From NCBI RefSeq assembly GCF_900112425.1, contig NZ_FOLP01000017.1:62001-126000 (forward strand): a stretch of 64,000 nt of DNA. The letters are read 5' to 3'. This DNA is from Variovorax sp. OK212. Lineage in GTDB: Bacteria; Pseudomonadota; Gammaproteobacteria; Burkholderiales; Burkholderiaceae_C. The translations under genes were made by a program, and so were the position numbers. Below are positions 51,168 to 60,659 of the stretch, in pieces; the first letter of the stretch is position 1; the number at the start of each line of letters is the position of its first letter. The notes beneath the pieces are model-generated. The model was not told the origin of the DNA. It searched no databases and worked only from the letters and a program-made list of their open reading frames with translations.

Positions 51168-52001
51168 TCAGAACTTCTCGTGCGGCCCGAGGTAGCGCCA
51201 CTGCCCCACCGGCAGGTTGCCCAGCATCACCTTGCCGATGCGCACGCGCTTCAGGCCCACCACCTTCAGGCCCACCAGCTCGCACATGCGGCGGATCTGC
51301 CGCTTCTTGCCCTCGGTGAGCACGAAGCGCAGCTGCTCGGGGTTCTGCCATTCGACGTGCGCCGGCTTGAGCGCCTGCCCGTCCAGGCTCAGGCCGTGGC
51401 GCAGCCGCGCGAGCATGGCCGGCGGAAACACCGCCTGCACGTTGGAGGTGACGGGGTCGTCGTCGTCCATGCGCACCAGCTGGCCGGTGGGCGCGGGCTG
51501 GCCCAGGCCGTGGTAGGCCACGCGCACCAGGTATTCCTTCTCCATCACCGAGTCTTCGCCGATGAGCTGGCGCGCGACGCGGCCGTCCTGCGTCATCACC
51601 AGCAGGCCGATGGAGTCGATGTCCAGCCGCCCGCACGGCGCCAGGCCGCGCAGCTGCTGCGGGCTGAAGAAGAAGCGCGCGTTGTCGTCGGCCCAGCGGT
51701 TCTGCGGCGTGAACAGCGTCACCGCCGGCTCGTGCCCGTCCTCGGCCTGGCCGCTCACGAAGCCGATGGGCTTGTTGATGAGGATGGTGACCTGGTTCGC
51801 CTGCTGGCCCTTGGCCGCCTTGTCGATCTCGATGCGGTCCGACGGCGTGACCTTCACGCCCATTTCGGCCGGCTTGCCGTTCACTTTCACCCAGCCGTTG
51901 GCGATCCACTCGTCGGCCTCGCGGCGCGAGCACATCTTGAGCTCGGCCATGCGCTTGTTGAGGCGCACGGGCGCGTGGAGGGGGGAAGAAGGCTCGGTCA
52001 T
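51168..52001 (-). CDS. RsuA/RluB/RluF-family pseudouridine synthase
   Basis: This is a 277-residue enzyme. An N-terminal S4 RNA-binding domain (about residues 14-60: [32 protein letters not shown]) precedes the catalytic domain with [15 protein letters not shown], whose Asp is the nucleophile of this family. [16 protein letters not shown] is the second conserved RNA-contact block. It modifies uridine in rRNA; sequence suggests an RluF- or RluB-like enzyme for 23S rRNA, but the exact site cannot be fixed. The start MTEPSSPLH at 52001 is a normal length. It is divergent from nadM with 190 bp between, in which I see nothing specific. Confidence 0.9.
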   Translation of the reverse strand: MTEPSSPLHAPVRLNKRMAELKMCSRREADEWIANGWVKVNGKPAEMGVKVTPSDRIEIDKAAKGQQANQVTILINKPIGFVSGQAEDGHEPAVTLFTPQNRWADDNARFFFSPQQLRGLAPCGRLDIDSIGLLVMTQDGRVARQLIGEDSVMEKEYLVRVAYHGLGQPAPTGQLVRMDDDDPVTSNVQAVFPPAMLARLRHGLSLDGQALKPAHVEWQNPEQLRFVLTEGKKRQIRRMCELVGLKVVGLKRVRIGKVMLGNLPVGQWRYLGPHEKF

Positions 52002-52191
52002 GGCGATGTGGACGGCGGCGGCGCGGTCGGAGGGCTGTCGGTGGGCGGGGGACAGATGCTACAGGCACAAGCCCAGGCAACGGAAGACGGCGCTGAAACG
52101 CAGGCCCCGCGGGGCTTGATCAAACGGCCGCGCCGATGCTATCCTGCCCCCACGGCGCGAGTTGATCGCGCTCTTTTTGGGGGATTCCCAA

Positions 52192-53280
52192 TTGACCACG
52201 CCAAGCACACAGCACACACGCAAGTTTCAATACGCCATCGTCATCGGGCGTTTCCAGCCCGTTCACTTCGGACACCAACGACTCATCGAAGAAGGCCTTC
52301 GCGCCGCCGACAGGGTCATCGTGGTGGTCGGCTCCGACCGCAAGCCACGCAGCGTCAAGAACCCCTTCACCTTCGACGAACGCGAACGCATGGTGCGCGC
52401 CTGCCTGCGCGGCACCGAGCAGATGCGCGTGAGCGTCGTCGGCGTGGGCGACTCGCCCTACAACGACCAGATCTGGATCGCGTCGATCCAGTCCGCGGTC
52501 GACCGTCTCATCGTGCAGGACGGCCACGCCCTCGCCAACGCCAAGGTCGCGCTGGTGGGCCACCTGAAGGACGCGTCGAGCTACTACCTCAAGCTCTTCC
52601 CGCACTGGGAATTCGTCGGCCAGAACAGCGTGGAGAGCCTGAACGCCACCGACGTGCGCAACCTCTACTTCGACCCCGAGAACCGCGGCCAGCTGGCGCG
52701 CGCCGACCTGCCCGACGGCACGGCCGCCTTTCTCGACCAGTTCACCCGCACCGCCGACTGCGCCGAGCTCTGCGAAGAGCGCGCCTTCCTGGCGGACTAC
52801 CGCGACAAGTACCGCTATGCGGGCAGCAGCTTTCCGCCGATCTACACCACGGTCGACGCCATCGTGGTCGAGGCGGGGCACATCCTGCTGGTGCAGCGCA
52901 AGTTCCATCCCGGCAAGGGCACCTGGGCGCTGCCCGGCGGCTTCGTCGGCCAGCACGAGCGCCTGCAGGACGCGGCCATCCGCGAGCTGAAGGAAGAAAC
53001 CCGCCTGAAGGTGCCCGTGCCCGTGCTCAACGGCAGCATGAAGGCCAGCCACGTGTTCGACGCGCCCGACCGCTCGCAGCGCGGGCGCACCATCACGCAC
53101 GGCTTCTTCTTCGAGCTGGCGCACAACCAGTGGACGGGCCTGTCGGACGTGCGCGCCGACGACGACGCGGCCGAGGTGCGCTGGGTTCCCATTGCCGAGT
53201 TCCTCGGCATGCAGGACCGCGTCTACGAAGACCACTTCTTCATCGCGAATCATTTTTTGGGTGGCCTGGGCAAGAACTGA
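52192..53280 (+). CDS. nadM: Bifunctional NMN adenylyltransferase / Nudix hydrolase
   Basis: This is a 362-residue two-domain protein. Domain 1 has the nucleotidyltransferase signature GRFQPVHFGH (residues 19-28) and makes NAD from NMN and ATP. Domain 2 is a Nudix hydrolase with GGFVGQHERLQDAAIREL followed by KEET (about residues 248-270), typically active on ADP-ribose. This fusion is known from Synechocystis, Francisella and some Burkholderiales. The TTG at 52192 is preferred because GGGGGA stands seven bases upstream; an upstream TTG at 52162 has none. nadV follows after 69 bp, so the pair converts nicotinamide to NAD in two steps. Confidence 0.93.
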   Translation: MTTPSTQHTRKFQYAIVIGRFQPVHFGHQRLIEEGLRAADRVIVVVGSDRKPRSVKNPFTFDERERMVRACLRGTEQMRVSVVGVGDSPYNDQIWIASIQSAVDRLIVQDGHALANAKVALVGHLKDASSYYLKLFPHWEFVGQNSVESLNATDVRNLYFDPENRGQLARADLPDGTAAFLDQFTRTADCAELCEERAFLADYRDKYRYAGSSFPPIYTTVDAIVVEAGHILLVQRKFHPGKGTWALPGGFVGQHERLQDAAIRELKEETRLKVPVPVLNGSMKASHVFDAPDRSQRGRTITHGFFFELAHNQWTGLSDVRADDDAAEVRWVPIAEFLGMQDRVYEDHFFIANHFLGGLGKN

Positions 53281-53349
53281 ACGACAGACCAGGCTTTGTC
53301 AGCAAGAACGGCCCCGGTTGACGGGCGCCACAGTGAAAGGAGCTTTCAC

Positions 53350-54795
53350 ATGAACCGCAATCTCACCTCCACGCCCCTGGGCAACAACCTGCTGCTTCGC
53401 ACCGACTCCTACAAGGTGTCGCACTGGATGCAGTACCCGCCCGGCACGCAGACGGTGTACAGCTACATCGAGTCGCGCGGCGGCATCTTCAGCCACTCGC
53501 TGTTCTTCGGCCTGCAGGCCTACCTGCGCGAATACCTGCAGACGCCGGTGACGCTGGCCGACGTCGACGAAGCCGCCGCGCTCATGGCCGTGCACGGCGA
53601 GCCCTTCAACCGCGAAGGCTGGCTGCGGCTGATCGAGAAGCACGGCGGGCTGATGCCGGTGCGCATCCGCGCGGTGCCCGAGGGCAGCGTGCTGCCGGTG
53701 CACAACGTGCTCGCCACCATCGAGAACACCGACCCCGAGTTCTTCTGGGTCACGAGCTTCCTCGAAACCGAATTGCTGCGCGCCATCTGGTACCCGACCA
53801 CCGTGGCCACGCTGTCGGCGGCTGCGCGCACCACGCTGCTGCGCTACCTCGAGGCCACCTGCGACGACCCGCAAGGCCAGATCGCGTTTCGCCTGCACGA
53901 CTTCGGCGCGCGCGGTGTATCGAGCCTCGAGTCGGCCGCGCTCGGCGGCATGGCCCACCTGGTGAACTTCATGGGCACCGACACGCTGGCGGCACTGGTC
54001 GCGGCGCGCCGGTACTACGACTGCGACGTGGCGGGCTTCTCGATTCCCGCGGCCGAGCACAGCACCATCACGGGCTGGGGCCGCGACCACGAGGCCGACG
54101 CGTACAGCAACATGGTCGACCAGTTCGGCAAGGCCGGCGCCACCTTCGCGGTGGTGAGCGACAGCTACGACATCTTCAATGCCTGCGCGCGCATCTGGGG
54201 CGACGAGCTCAAGGCCAAGGTGGTGGCCTCGGGTGCCACGCTGGTGGTGCGGCCCGACTCGGGCGACCCTGCGCAAACCACGCTGAAGGTGGCGCAGATC
54301 CTGGCCGAGCGCTTCGGCACCACGACCAATGCCAAGGGCTTTCGCGTGCTGAACAACGTGCGCATCATCCAGGGCGACGGCGTCAACCTCGACTCGCTGC
54401 GGCTGTGCCTGTCGAACTTCTATCACAACGGCCTGTCGACCGAGAACATCTCCTTCGGCATGGGCGGCGGGCTGCTGCAGCAGGTCAACCGAGACACCAT
54501 GCAATGGGCAATGAAGTGCTCGGCCATGCAGGTGAACGGCGAGTGGCGCGACGTCTACAAGTCGCCCGTGGGCGACGTGAGCAAAGCGTCGAAGAAGGGG
54601 CGGCTTGCGCTGGTGCAGAACGCCCGCGGCGAGGTGCAGACCTTGCGCGAGGAAGCGCTTGCGGCGGAGCAGGCCGACCTGCTGCAGACGGTGTTCGAGA
54701 ACGGACGCATCGTCGAGAACACCACGTTCGAGGCCATCCGGGAGCGTGCTGCGGCGGGGGTGAACCAGTTCGTCACTTCGCGGGCGCCGCTCTGA
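53350..54795 (+). CDS. nadV: Nicotinamide phosphoribosyltransferase NadV
   Basis: This 481-residue enzyme is of the length and type of eukaryotic NAMPT. It makes NMN from nicotinamide and PRPP, bypassing deamidation. The catalytic His lies in IPAAEHSTITGWG (about residue 236) and the Asp in VVRPDSGDP, both as in human NAMPT; SYKVSHWMQYPPGTQTVYSY near the N-terminus and NFYHNGLSTENISFGMGGG near the end are further signatures. AAAGGAG precedes the ATG. It works with the NadM-Nudix protein encoded just upstream. No NrtR-type regulator gene is adjacent. Confidence 0.95.
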   Translation: MNRNLTSTPLGNNLLLRTDSYKVSHWMQYPPGTQTVYSYIESRGGIFSHSLFFGLQAYLREYLQTPVTLADVDEAAALMAVHGEPFNREGWLRLIEKHGGLMPVRIRAVPEGSVLPVHNVLATIENTDPEFFWVTSFLETELLRAIWYPTTVATLSAAARTTLLRYLEATCDDPQGQIAFRLHDFGARGVSSLESAALGGMAHLVNFMGTDTLAALVAARRYYDCDVAGFSIPAAEHSTITGWGRDHEADAYSNMVDQFGKAGATFAVVSDSYDIFNACARIWGDELKAKVVASGATLVVRPDSGDPAQTTLKVAQILAERFGTTTNAKGFRVLNNVRIIQGDGVNLDSLRLCLSNFYHNGLSTENISFGMGGGLLQQVNRDTMQWAMKCSAMQVNGEWRDVYKSPVGDVSKASKKGRLALVQNARGEVQTLREEALAAEQADLLQTVFENGRIVENTTFEAIRERAAAGVNQFVTSRAPL

Positions 54796-54889
54796 AGAAG
54801 ATTGTTCGGGGGCGCGTGCACATGACACGCTGCCGGTGCGCGCCGATCAACGACTGCACCTGACCACGAGCACGCCGATGGCGGGTCCT

Positions 54890-54939
54890 GTTTCGCGAAA
54901 TAAAGGAGGAGGCCGCAGGCCGGGGGACATTCGCGAAAC
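54890..54939 (+). repeat. Hairpin repeat, copy C
   Basis: Arms GTTTCGCGAA (54890-54899) and TTCGCGAAAC (54930-54939) pair perfectly. The 30-base loop (ATAAAGGAGGAGGCCGCAGG, then CCGGGGGACA) matches copies A and B almost exactly, while the arms differ. The preceding 54800-54889 resembles 15186-15262 in reverse, so the family includes a second module. A small GC hairpin, CCCGCCG-T-CGGCGGG (54944-54958), follows. The 261-bp gap between nadV and the glycosyltransferase gene consists mostly of this element. Confidence 0.82.
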
Positions 54940-55056
54940 GGGGCCCGCCGTCGGCGGGATCGCGCCCCGGATCTCCAACGCCCCTGCGAGAGCCAGCAGC
55001 GGTGCAGCCGGCAGTGCCACACGGCATGGCCATAATCCGCGCAACTCCCGGAATTC

Positions 55057-56214
55057 ATGACCAAACTCCTGATCCTCAGCGTGAGTGCCGGCAACGGCCA
55101 CGTGCGTGCTGCACAGGCGCTTGCCGCCACCGCCCAGACCCTCGTCCCGCCCTGCACTGCGGTCCACATCGACGCAATGGCCCATGTGGCCGGCGGCTTT
55201 CGCAAGCTCTACACCGACTGGTACATCCAGCTCGTGAACCGCGCTCCCGAGCTGTGGTCGTACCTGCACCAGCGCACCGACAGCACGCCGCACCACGCGC
55301 CCTCGCAGCGCCTGCGCCGCGGCATCGAGCGGCTGAGCACCGGCGCGCTGCTGAAGGAGATCCACCGCGAGAAGCCCGATGCGGTGGTCTGCACGCACTT
55401 CCTGCCGGCCGAGCTGCTGATGCGCGAACGCAACCGCGGGCGCATCGACTACCCGGTGTGGCTGCAGATCACCGACTACGACCTGCACAACATGTGGCTC
55501 GTGCCGGGCATGGCGGGCTACCTGGCCGCCACCGAGGAAGTGGCCTTCCGCCTGCGCGCGCGCGGCATTCCGGAGGACCGCATCCATGTGACGGGCATTC
55601 CGGTGATGCCGGCGTTCTCCGAGCCCGGCGTGCCGGCGCTGGCGCGCAACGCCTGCGCGGCCGAACTCGGCCTCGACCCGTCGCGCCCCGTGCTGCTGAT
55701 GGCCTCCGGCGGCGCGGGCGTGGGCGACCTGGCGAGCATGGTCGAACGCGTGCTCGGCCTGGGCGGTGAAGGCAACTTCCAGGTGATTGCGGTGGCGGGC
55801 CGCAACGTGGAGGCGCACGGCAAGCTCGAGGCGCTGGCCCGACGCTACCCGGGCCGCGTGGTGGCCATCGGCTTCACCAACGAGATGCACAGGATGATGG
55901 CCGCGGCCGACCTGGTCGTGACCAAGCCCGGCGGCCTCACGGTGTCGGAGTGCCTGGCGCTGGGCAAGCCGATGCTGCTGATCTCGCCCATTCCGGGGCA
56001 GGAAGAACACAACGCCGGCTTCCTGATGGAAGAAGGCGCCGCCTGGCTCGCCTACGACGCCATCGGCCTGGACTACAAGGTCGCGCGCCTGATGGCCGAC
56101 CCCGCCAAGCTCGCGAACATGGCCGCGCGCAGCCGCGCACTGGGCAAGCCGCAGGCCGCGCGCGCCGTGCTGCAGCACGTGCTGGGCACCCCGGCCACGG
56201 GAACCGCGGCGTGA
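55057..56214 (+). CDS. MGDG synthase/UgtP-like glycolipid glycosyltransferase
   Basis: This is a 385-residue GT28-type enzyme. The N-terminal LLILSVSAGNGHVRAAQAL has the GxGH acceptor loop of diacylglycerol glycosyltransferases; VWLQITDYDLHNMWLVPGM matches the TDYxxHxxW motif of the MGDG synthase family. In the C-terminal domain VTKPGGLTVSECLALGKPMLL and IPGQEEHNAGFL bind the nucleotide sugar and close the active site. It should add one or more sugars to diacylglycerol at the inner membrane. A CATAAT at 55031-55036 could be a -10. It overlaps the next gene (GTGA), heading a three-gene unit with a membrane protein and a phosphatase. Confidence 0.9.
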   Translation: MTKLLILSVSAGNGHVRAAQALAATAQTLVPPCTAVHIDAMAHVAGGFRKLYTDWYIQLVNRAPELWSYLHQRTDSTPHHAPSQRLRRGIERLSTGALLKEIHREKPDAVVCTHFLPAELLMRERNRGRIDYPVWLQITDYDLHNMWLVPGMAGYLAATEEVAFRLRARGIPEDRIHVTGIPVMPAFSEPGVPALARNACAAELGLDPSRPVLLMASGGAGVGDLASMVERVLGLGGEGNFQVIAVAGRNVEAHGKLEALARRYPGRVVAIGFTNEMHRMMAAADLVVTKPGGLTVSECLALGKPMLLISPIPGQEEHNAGFLMEEGAAWLAYDAIGLDYKVARLMADPAKLANMAARSRALGKPQAARAVLQHVLGTPATGTAA

Positions 56215-56702
56215 GCGGCGCCGTCGAAAAGACCGGCGTGGGCCGCACGCTCGGCTACCTCGCGTGGGTGGTCGTGATGGCCTTCTTCTTCGCCAACGCC
56301 GAGATCCAGATCGAAGGCGGCGCGGGCTGGGCCACGTCGCTGCCGACGTGGCGCATCGAGAACAGCATCTGGCTCGACCTGTTCTGGGGCGGCCGTGCGA
56401 TGACGGGCTACCACGCGTGGGTGTTCACCTTCATGGCGCTGGTGTTCTTCTCGCCGCTGGCCTACAACGGGCGCTGCACCTGGCGCGACGTCGGCCTCGC
56501 CGGGGCCGGCCTCATCGTGTTCTGGGTGTGCGAAGACTTCCTGTGGTTCATCATCAATCCGGCCTTCGGCTGGGCGCGCTTCAACCCGGTCGATGCGTTC
56601 TGGCACAAGCATTGGGTGTGGGGCGCGCCGGTCGACTACTGGGGCGGCCTGGCGGTGGCGCTGCTGATCCTGGCGACGCGGCACTGGCGGCGCAGGAAAT
56701 GA
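56211..56702 (+). CDS. Small polytopic membrane protein in glycolipid operon
   Basis: This 163-residue protein starts at a GTG overlapping the glycosyltransferase stop. Four hydrophobic segments are visible (LGYLAWVVVMAFFFAN, YHAWVFTFMALVFFSPL, VGLAGAGLIVFWVCEDFLWFII, YWGGLAVALLILATRHW). Charged and aromatic residues inside or next to the helices (CEDFLW, NPVDAFWHKHWVWG) suggest an enzyme or ligand-binding protein rather than a simple anchor. No family was recognised. Coupling on both sides (4-bp overlaps) indicates function with the glycosyltransferase and the phosphatase, perhaps on the same lipid. Confidence 0.75.
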   Translation: MSGAVEKTGVGRTLGYLAWVVVMAFFFANAEIQIEGGAGWATSLPTWRIENSIWLDLFWGGRAMTGYHAWVFTFMALVFFSPLAYNGRCTWRDVGLAGAGLIVFWVCEDFLWFIINPAFGWARFNPVDAFWHKHWVWGAPVDYWGGLAVALLILATRHWRRRK

Positions 56703-57268
56703 CGATGACGACGAAGAAGCACAGCAAGCCCGAAGAAGCATTCGACGATCCGCGCCCCGGCCACTGGGCCGATCCGCTGGACACGCTGCAGGTCGAGAAC
56801 CTGCACCGCATCACGCCCACGCTGTACCGCAGCGCGCAGCCGCGGCGCGCCAACATGGCCGCGCTGCAGTCGCTGGGCATCCGCACGGTGGTGAGCCTGC
56901 GTTCGTTCAACGACGACCGCAAGGTGTTCGCGGGCAGCGGCATCCGGCTGGTGCGCGTGCCCATCAACACCTGGTCGATCGACGACGCCAAGGTGCTGCG
57001 CGCGCTGCTGGCCATCCGCGAGGCCGAGAAGCACGGGCCGGTGCTGATCCACTGCATGCACGGCGCCGACCGCACCGGCGTGGTGGCGGCCGTGTACCGC
57101 ATGGCCGTGCAGGACTGGGACAAGGACAGCGCGCGCCACGAGATGCTGCGCGGCGGCTACGGCTACCACACGCTGTGGCGCAACATTCCGCGCTTCATCG
57201 AGCGGCTCGACCCCGTGAAAATGCGCCACGCGCTGGCCCATGCCCCCGTGATTGCGCTGGTGTCCTGA
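56699..57268 (+). CDS. Dual-specificity/PTP-like phosphatase
   Basis: This is a 189-residue protein. The active-site loop is HCMHGADRTG (about residues 118-127), the Cys-x5-Arg motif of cysteine phosphatases; the general-acid loop is probably NTWSIDD (a WxxDD-like stretch). LYRSAQPRRANMAALQSLG resembles tyrosine phosphatases of the SIW14/DSP and PTPMT1-like type, some of which act on phospholipids or inositol phosphates. No signal peptide. Start at 56699 (ATGA overlap) or 56705, which has better SD spacing. In a glycolipid operon a lipid phosphate substrate is attractive but unproven. Confidence 0.85.
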   Translation: MTMTTKKHSKPEEAFDDPRPGHWADPLDTLQVENLHRITPTLYRSAQPRRANMAALQSLGIRTVVSLRSFNDDRKVFAGSGIRLVRVPINTWSIDDAKVLRALLAIREAEKHGPVLIHCMHGADRTGVVAAVYRMAVQDWDKDSARHEMLRGGYGYHTLWRNIPRFIERLDPVKMRHALAHAPVIALVS

Positions 57269-57355
57269 ACGCGCCAGCAGCTTTCGCACCCCGCTCCTAT
57301 ACTGGCCGCCCCGTGGCCCCAGGCCATCTGCGAACCTGCTGAAAAGGGCTCTTCC

Positions 57356-58486
57356 ATGGCACTGCAAATCCGCTCCCTCGTTCGCGCCAGCGGCGAACTC
57401 GAACTCTCGCTGCACGACGACCCGATCCCCGAACCGCAGGCCCACGAAGTGGTGATCCGCGTCGAGGCGTCGCCGCTGAATCCGTCGGACCTCGGCCTGC
57501 TGTTCGGCGCCGCCGACATGAGCACCGCCAAGGCCTCCGGCACCGCCGAGCGCCCCGTCGTCACCGCCACCGTGCCCGAGCGTGCGCGCCCCGCCATGGC
57601 GGCGCGGCTCGACGAGTCGATGCCCGTGGGCAACGAAGGCGCGGGCGTGGTGGTCAAGGCCGGTTCGTCGCCGGCCGCGCAGGCGCTGCTCGGCAAGACC
57701 GTGGCGGCCATCGGCGGCGCGATGTACTCGCAGTACCGCAGCCTCGCCGCCGCCCAGTGCATGGAACTGCCCGAAGGCACCACGCCGGCCGAAGGCGCTT
57801 CGTGCTTCGTGAACCCGCTCACCTCGCTCAGCATGGTCGAGACCATGCGCATGGAAGGCCACAAGGCGCTGGTGCACACCGCGGCCGCGTCCAACCTGGG
57901 CCAGATGCTCAACAAGATCTGCCAGAAGGACGGCATCGCGCTGGTGAACATCGTGCGCAAGCAGGAGCAGGAAGACCTGCTGCGCGGCCTGGGCGCGAAG
58001 TACGTGTGCAACGCCAGCTCGCCCACTTTCATCGAGGACCTGACGCAGGCGCTGGTCGAGACCGGCGCCACGCTGGCCTTCGACGCCACCGGCGGCGGCA
58101 AGCTCGCGGGGCAGATCCTCGGCTGCATGGAAGCCGCCATCAACCGCACGGCCAAGGAATACAGCCGCTACGGTTCCACCACGCACAAGCAGGTGTACAT
58201 CTACGGCGGCCTCGACCGCGGCCCGACCGAGTTCGTGCGCAACTTCGGCATGGCCTGGGGCATGGGCGGATGGCTGCTGTTCCCGTTCCTCGGCAAGCTC
58301 GGCGACGAAGGCACGAAGCGCCTGAAGGCGCGCGTGGTCGCCGAGCTGAAGACCACGTTCGCGAGCAAGTACACGCGCGAGGTGTCGCTGGTCGAGATGC
58401 TGCAGCTCGACGCGATCGGGGTGTATGGCAAGCAGGCGACGGGCGAGAAGTTCTTGCTGAATCCCAACAAGGGCGTGGCGGCCTGA
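57356..58486 (+). CDS. Medium-chain dehydrogenase/reductase, quinone-oxidoreductase-like
   Basis: This is a 376-residue protein. The N-terminal GroES-like domain (EVVIRVEASPLNPSDLGLL, VGNEGAGVVVKAG) and the Rossmann domain (ALVHTAAASNLGQMLNKICQK, then VNIVRK) are those of zinc-independent MDR enzymes using NADPH; the usual AAAGGVG loop is AAASNLG. YGGLDRGPTEF near the C-terminus is a feature of a subgroup acting on alpha,beta-unsaturated carbonyls. TATACT at 57298-57303 may be a -10. It appears monocistronic. The substrate cannot be predicted. Confidence 0.88.
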   Translation: MALQIRSLVRASGELELSLHDDPIPEPQAHEVVIRVEASPLNPSDLGLLFGAADMSTAKASGTAERPVVTATVPERARPAMAARLDESMPVGNEGAGVVVKAGSSPAAQALLGKTVAAIGGAMYSQYRSLAAAQCMELPEGTTPAEGASCFVNPLTSLSMVETMRMEGHKALVHTAAASNLGQMLNKICQKDGIALVNIVRKQEQEDLLRGLGAKYVCNASSPTFIEDLTQALVETGATLAFDATGGGKLAGQILGCMEAAINRTAKEYSRYGSTTHKQVYIYGGLDRGPTEFVRNFGMAWGMGGWLLFPFLGKLGDEGTKRLKARVVAELKTTFASKYTREVSLVEMLQLDAIGVYGKQATGEKFLLNPNKGVAA

Positions 58487-58508
58487 ACCTGCGCCTGGTT
58501 CGGGGGGC

Positions 58509-58526
58509 GATCCCGCCGACGGCGGG
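58509..58526. repeat. 18-bp GC hairpin shared with the copy C repeat region
   Basis: GATCCCGCCGACGGCGGG is the exact reverse complement of 54944-54961, next to hairpin copy C. It forms its own small stem (CCCGCCG/CGGCGGG). Probably a fragment of the same intergenic repeat family, lying between the MDR and EF-G genes. Confidence 0.65.
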
Positions 58527-58576
58527 CTCGTGATCGAGCGCGGCGGCTGACCGGCCGCGAACCGCCGACGCAACGC

Positions 58577-58610
58577 AAAAAAAAGGGCGGCCCTTCCGGA
58601 CCGCCCTTTC
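58577..58610 (-). terminator. Intrinsic terminator of the EF-G gene
   Basis: On the minus strand GGGCGG and CCGCCC close a stem of eight pairs with one mismatch, followed by eight T. It lies 10 bases after the EF-G stop codon. On the plus strand the tail is only TTTC, so it is at best weak for the convergent MDR gene. Confidence 0.85.
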
Positions 58611-58619
58611 ACGAGGCCA

Positions 58620-60638
58620 TCAGCTCTTCACGAGCGTGGCCATTTCACTCGCAGGCGCCACTGCGTAGTGGTCGAACTGCATCGTGTACTGCGCACGGCC
58701 CGAAGACAGCGCGCGCAGGTTGCCGATGTAGCCGAACATCTCCTTCAGCGGCACATGCGCCTCGATGACGGCGGCGTTGCCGCGCACCGTCTGGCCGCGG
58801 ACCATGCCGCGACGCCGGTGCAGGTCGCCGATGCAATCGCCGAGATGGTCGGCGGGCGTGATGACTTCCACCGCCATCACCGGCTCCAGCACCTGCGGCC
58901 CAGCCTTGGCCGCCGCCTCGCGGAAGGCCGCGCCGGCCGCCAGCTCGAAAGCCATCGCCGACGAGTCGCGCTCGTGGTGGCTGCCGTCCACCAGCGTGGC
59001 CACGAAGTCCACACAGGGGAAACCGGCGACCACGCCTGATTGCGCCGCCCGGCGAATGCCGGCCTCGACCGCGGGAATGAACTCGCGCGGAATGACGCCG
59101 CCCACCACCTGGCTCTCGAACACGATGCCTTCGCCCCGCGCACGCGGCGCAAGGCGCAACTTCAGCTCGGCGAACTGGCCGGGGCCGCCGTTCTGCTTCC
59201 TGTGCACATGGTGCACCTCCGTTTCTCTGGATACCGTTTCCCGGAAGGCGACCTGCGGCCGCCCCACCGACACTTCGACGCCGTGCTTCGCCCGCAGCGT
59301 CTCCACAGCCACATCGAGCTGCAGCTCGCCCATGCCCGACAAGATCGTCTGGCCCGACTCGGCGTCCTGCCGCAGCTGCAGGCTCGGGTCTTCGCGCAGC
59401 ATGGCCTGCAACGCCTTCGACAGCGCCTGCTGTCCGGCCTGCGCCTTCGGCTCGATCGCGACGTGGATCACGGGCTCGGGCACGCTGATCTCCTCCAGGT
59501 GAACCGGATCATTCCGGTCGCACAGCGTGTGACCGGTCAGCGTGTCCTTCAGCCCGACGATGGCGGCAATGTCGCCCGCCACCAGTTCGTCGCGCTCGAT
59601 GCGATCGTCCGCATGCACTTCGTACAGGCGGGCGGCGCGTTCGGTGCGGCCGGTCGTGGCATTGAGCATCGTGTCGCCACGCCGCAGCCTGCCGCCGTAC
59701 ACACGCACGAACACCATCGCGCCGTGGTCGTCGCTGGCCACCTTGAAGGCGAGCGCCGCGAACGGTGCCTCGGCGTCGCATGCAGTCGCCACCTCGCCCG
59801 GTGCCGGCAGCCAATCGACGACGGCGTCGAGCAGCGGCTCCACGCCGCGGTTGCGGAACGCGGAGCCCGCGAGCACGGGCACGAAGGCACCGGCCAGCAC
59901 ACCCTTGCGGATGCAGGCACGCAGCACGTCGGCCGACGGCTCCTCGCCGTCCAGGTAGGCCGCCATGGCCGCGTCGTCCTGCTCCAGCGCAAGCTCCACC
60001 AGCCGCGCACGAAGGCGCTGCGCCGGGGCCAGCAGATCGGCAGGCACATCGGCCACGCGGCAAGGCTGGCTCGCGTCGTCCTTGTCCCAGACGAGCGCGC
60101 GCATGCCGAGCAGGTCGACGACGCCGCGGAAGTCGCCTTCCGCGCCGATGGGAAGCTGCACCGCCACGGCCTTCACGCCCAGGCGTTCTTCCATCATCGC
60201 GACCACGCGCGGGAAGTCCGCGCCCAGGCGGTCGAGCTTGTTGACGAAGGCGATGCGCGGCACGCGGTACTTGTCCGCGAGGCGCCAGTTCGTTTCCGTC
60301 TGCGGCTCCACGCCGGCCACGCCGTCGAACACCACGACCGCGCCGTCGAGCACGCGCAGCGAGCGGTTCACCTCGATGTTGAAGTCGATGTGGCCGGGCG
60401 TGTCGATCAGGTTGATCTGCGTCGTCTTCCAGCGCACCGTGATGGCCGCGCTGCTGATGGTGATCCCGCGCTTCTGCTCCTGCGGATCGAAGTCCATGCG
60501 CGCCGTGCCCTTGCTCACGTCGCCGATGCGATGGCTCTCGCCGGCATGGAACAGGATGCGTTCGGTGGTGGTGGTCTTGCCCGCGTCGACGTGGGCAATG
60601 ATGCCGATGTTGCGGAGGTTTCTGGTTTTCGGGTTCAT
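58620..60638 (-). CDS. fusA: Elongation factor G paralogue
   Basis: This 672-residue translational GTPase is slightly short for EF-G (about 700). G motifs are AHVDAGKT (residues 15-22), RGITI, DTPGH and NKLD. Domain IV has [20 protein letters not shown] and [15 protein letters not shown]; the C-terminus is complete. There are no rpsL, rpsG or tuf genes beside it and the sequence departs from housekeeping EF-G (for example [13 protein letters not shown] instead of the usual MDWMEQEQERGIT), so it is probably a second copy used under stress or as an antibiotic-tolerant factor. Its 500-bp leader is packed with hairpins and mini-ORFs. The start at 60638 follows an AAGAAAGA SD. Confidence 0.9.
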   Translation of the reverse strand: MNPKTRNLRNIGIIAHVDAGKTTTTERILFHAGESHRIGDVSKGTARMDFDPQEQKRGITISSAAITVRWKTTQINLIDTPGHIDFNIEVNRSLRVLDGAVVVFDGVAGVEPQTETNWRLADKYRVPRIAFVNKLDRLGADFPRVVAMMEERLGVKAVAVQLPIGAEGDFRGVVDLLGMRALVWDKDDASQPCRVADVPADLLAPAQRLRARLVELALEQDDAAMAAYLDGEEPSADVLRACIRKGVLAGAFVPVLAGSAFRNRGVEPLLDAVVDWLPAPGEVATACDAEAPFAALAFKVASDDHGAMVFVRVYGGRLRRGDTMLNATTGRTERAARLYEVHADDRIERDELVAGDIAAIVGLKDTLTGHTLCDRNDPVHLEEISVPEPVIHVAIEPKAQAGQQALSKALQAMLREDPSLQLRQDAESGQTILSGMGELQLDVAVETLRAKHGVEVSVGRPQVAFRETVSRETEVHHVHRKQNGGPGQFAELKLRLAPRARGEGIVFESQVVGGVIPREFIPAVEAGIRRAAQSGVVAGFPCVDFVATLVDGSHHERDSSAMAFELAAGAAFREAAAKAGPQVLEPVMAVEVITPADHLGDCIGDLHRRRGMVRGQTVRGNAAVIEAHVPLKEMFGYIGNLRALSSGRAQYTMQFDHYAVAPASEMATLVKS

Positions 60639-60659
60639 GGCGAATCTTTCTTTTCTGTG

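Noticed and set aside
54836-55060. Small plus-strand frame across hairpin copy C
   Set aside because: Same repeat-derived peptide type as at 15042-15338, not a gene.
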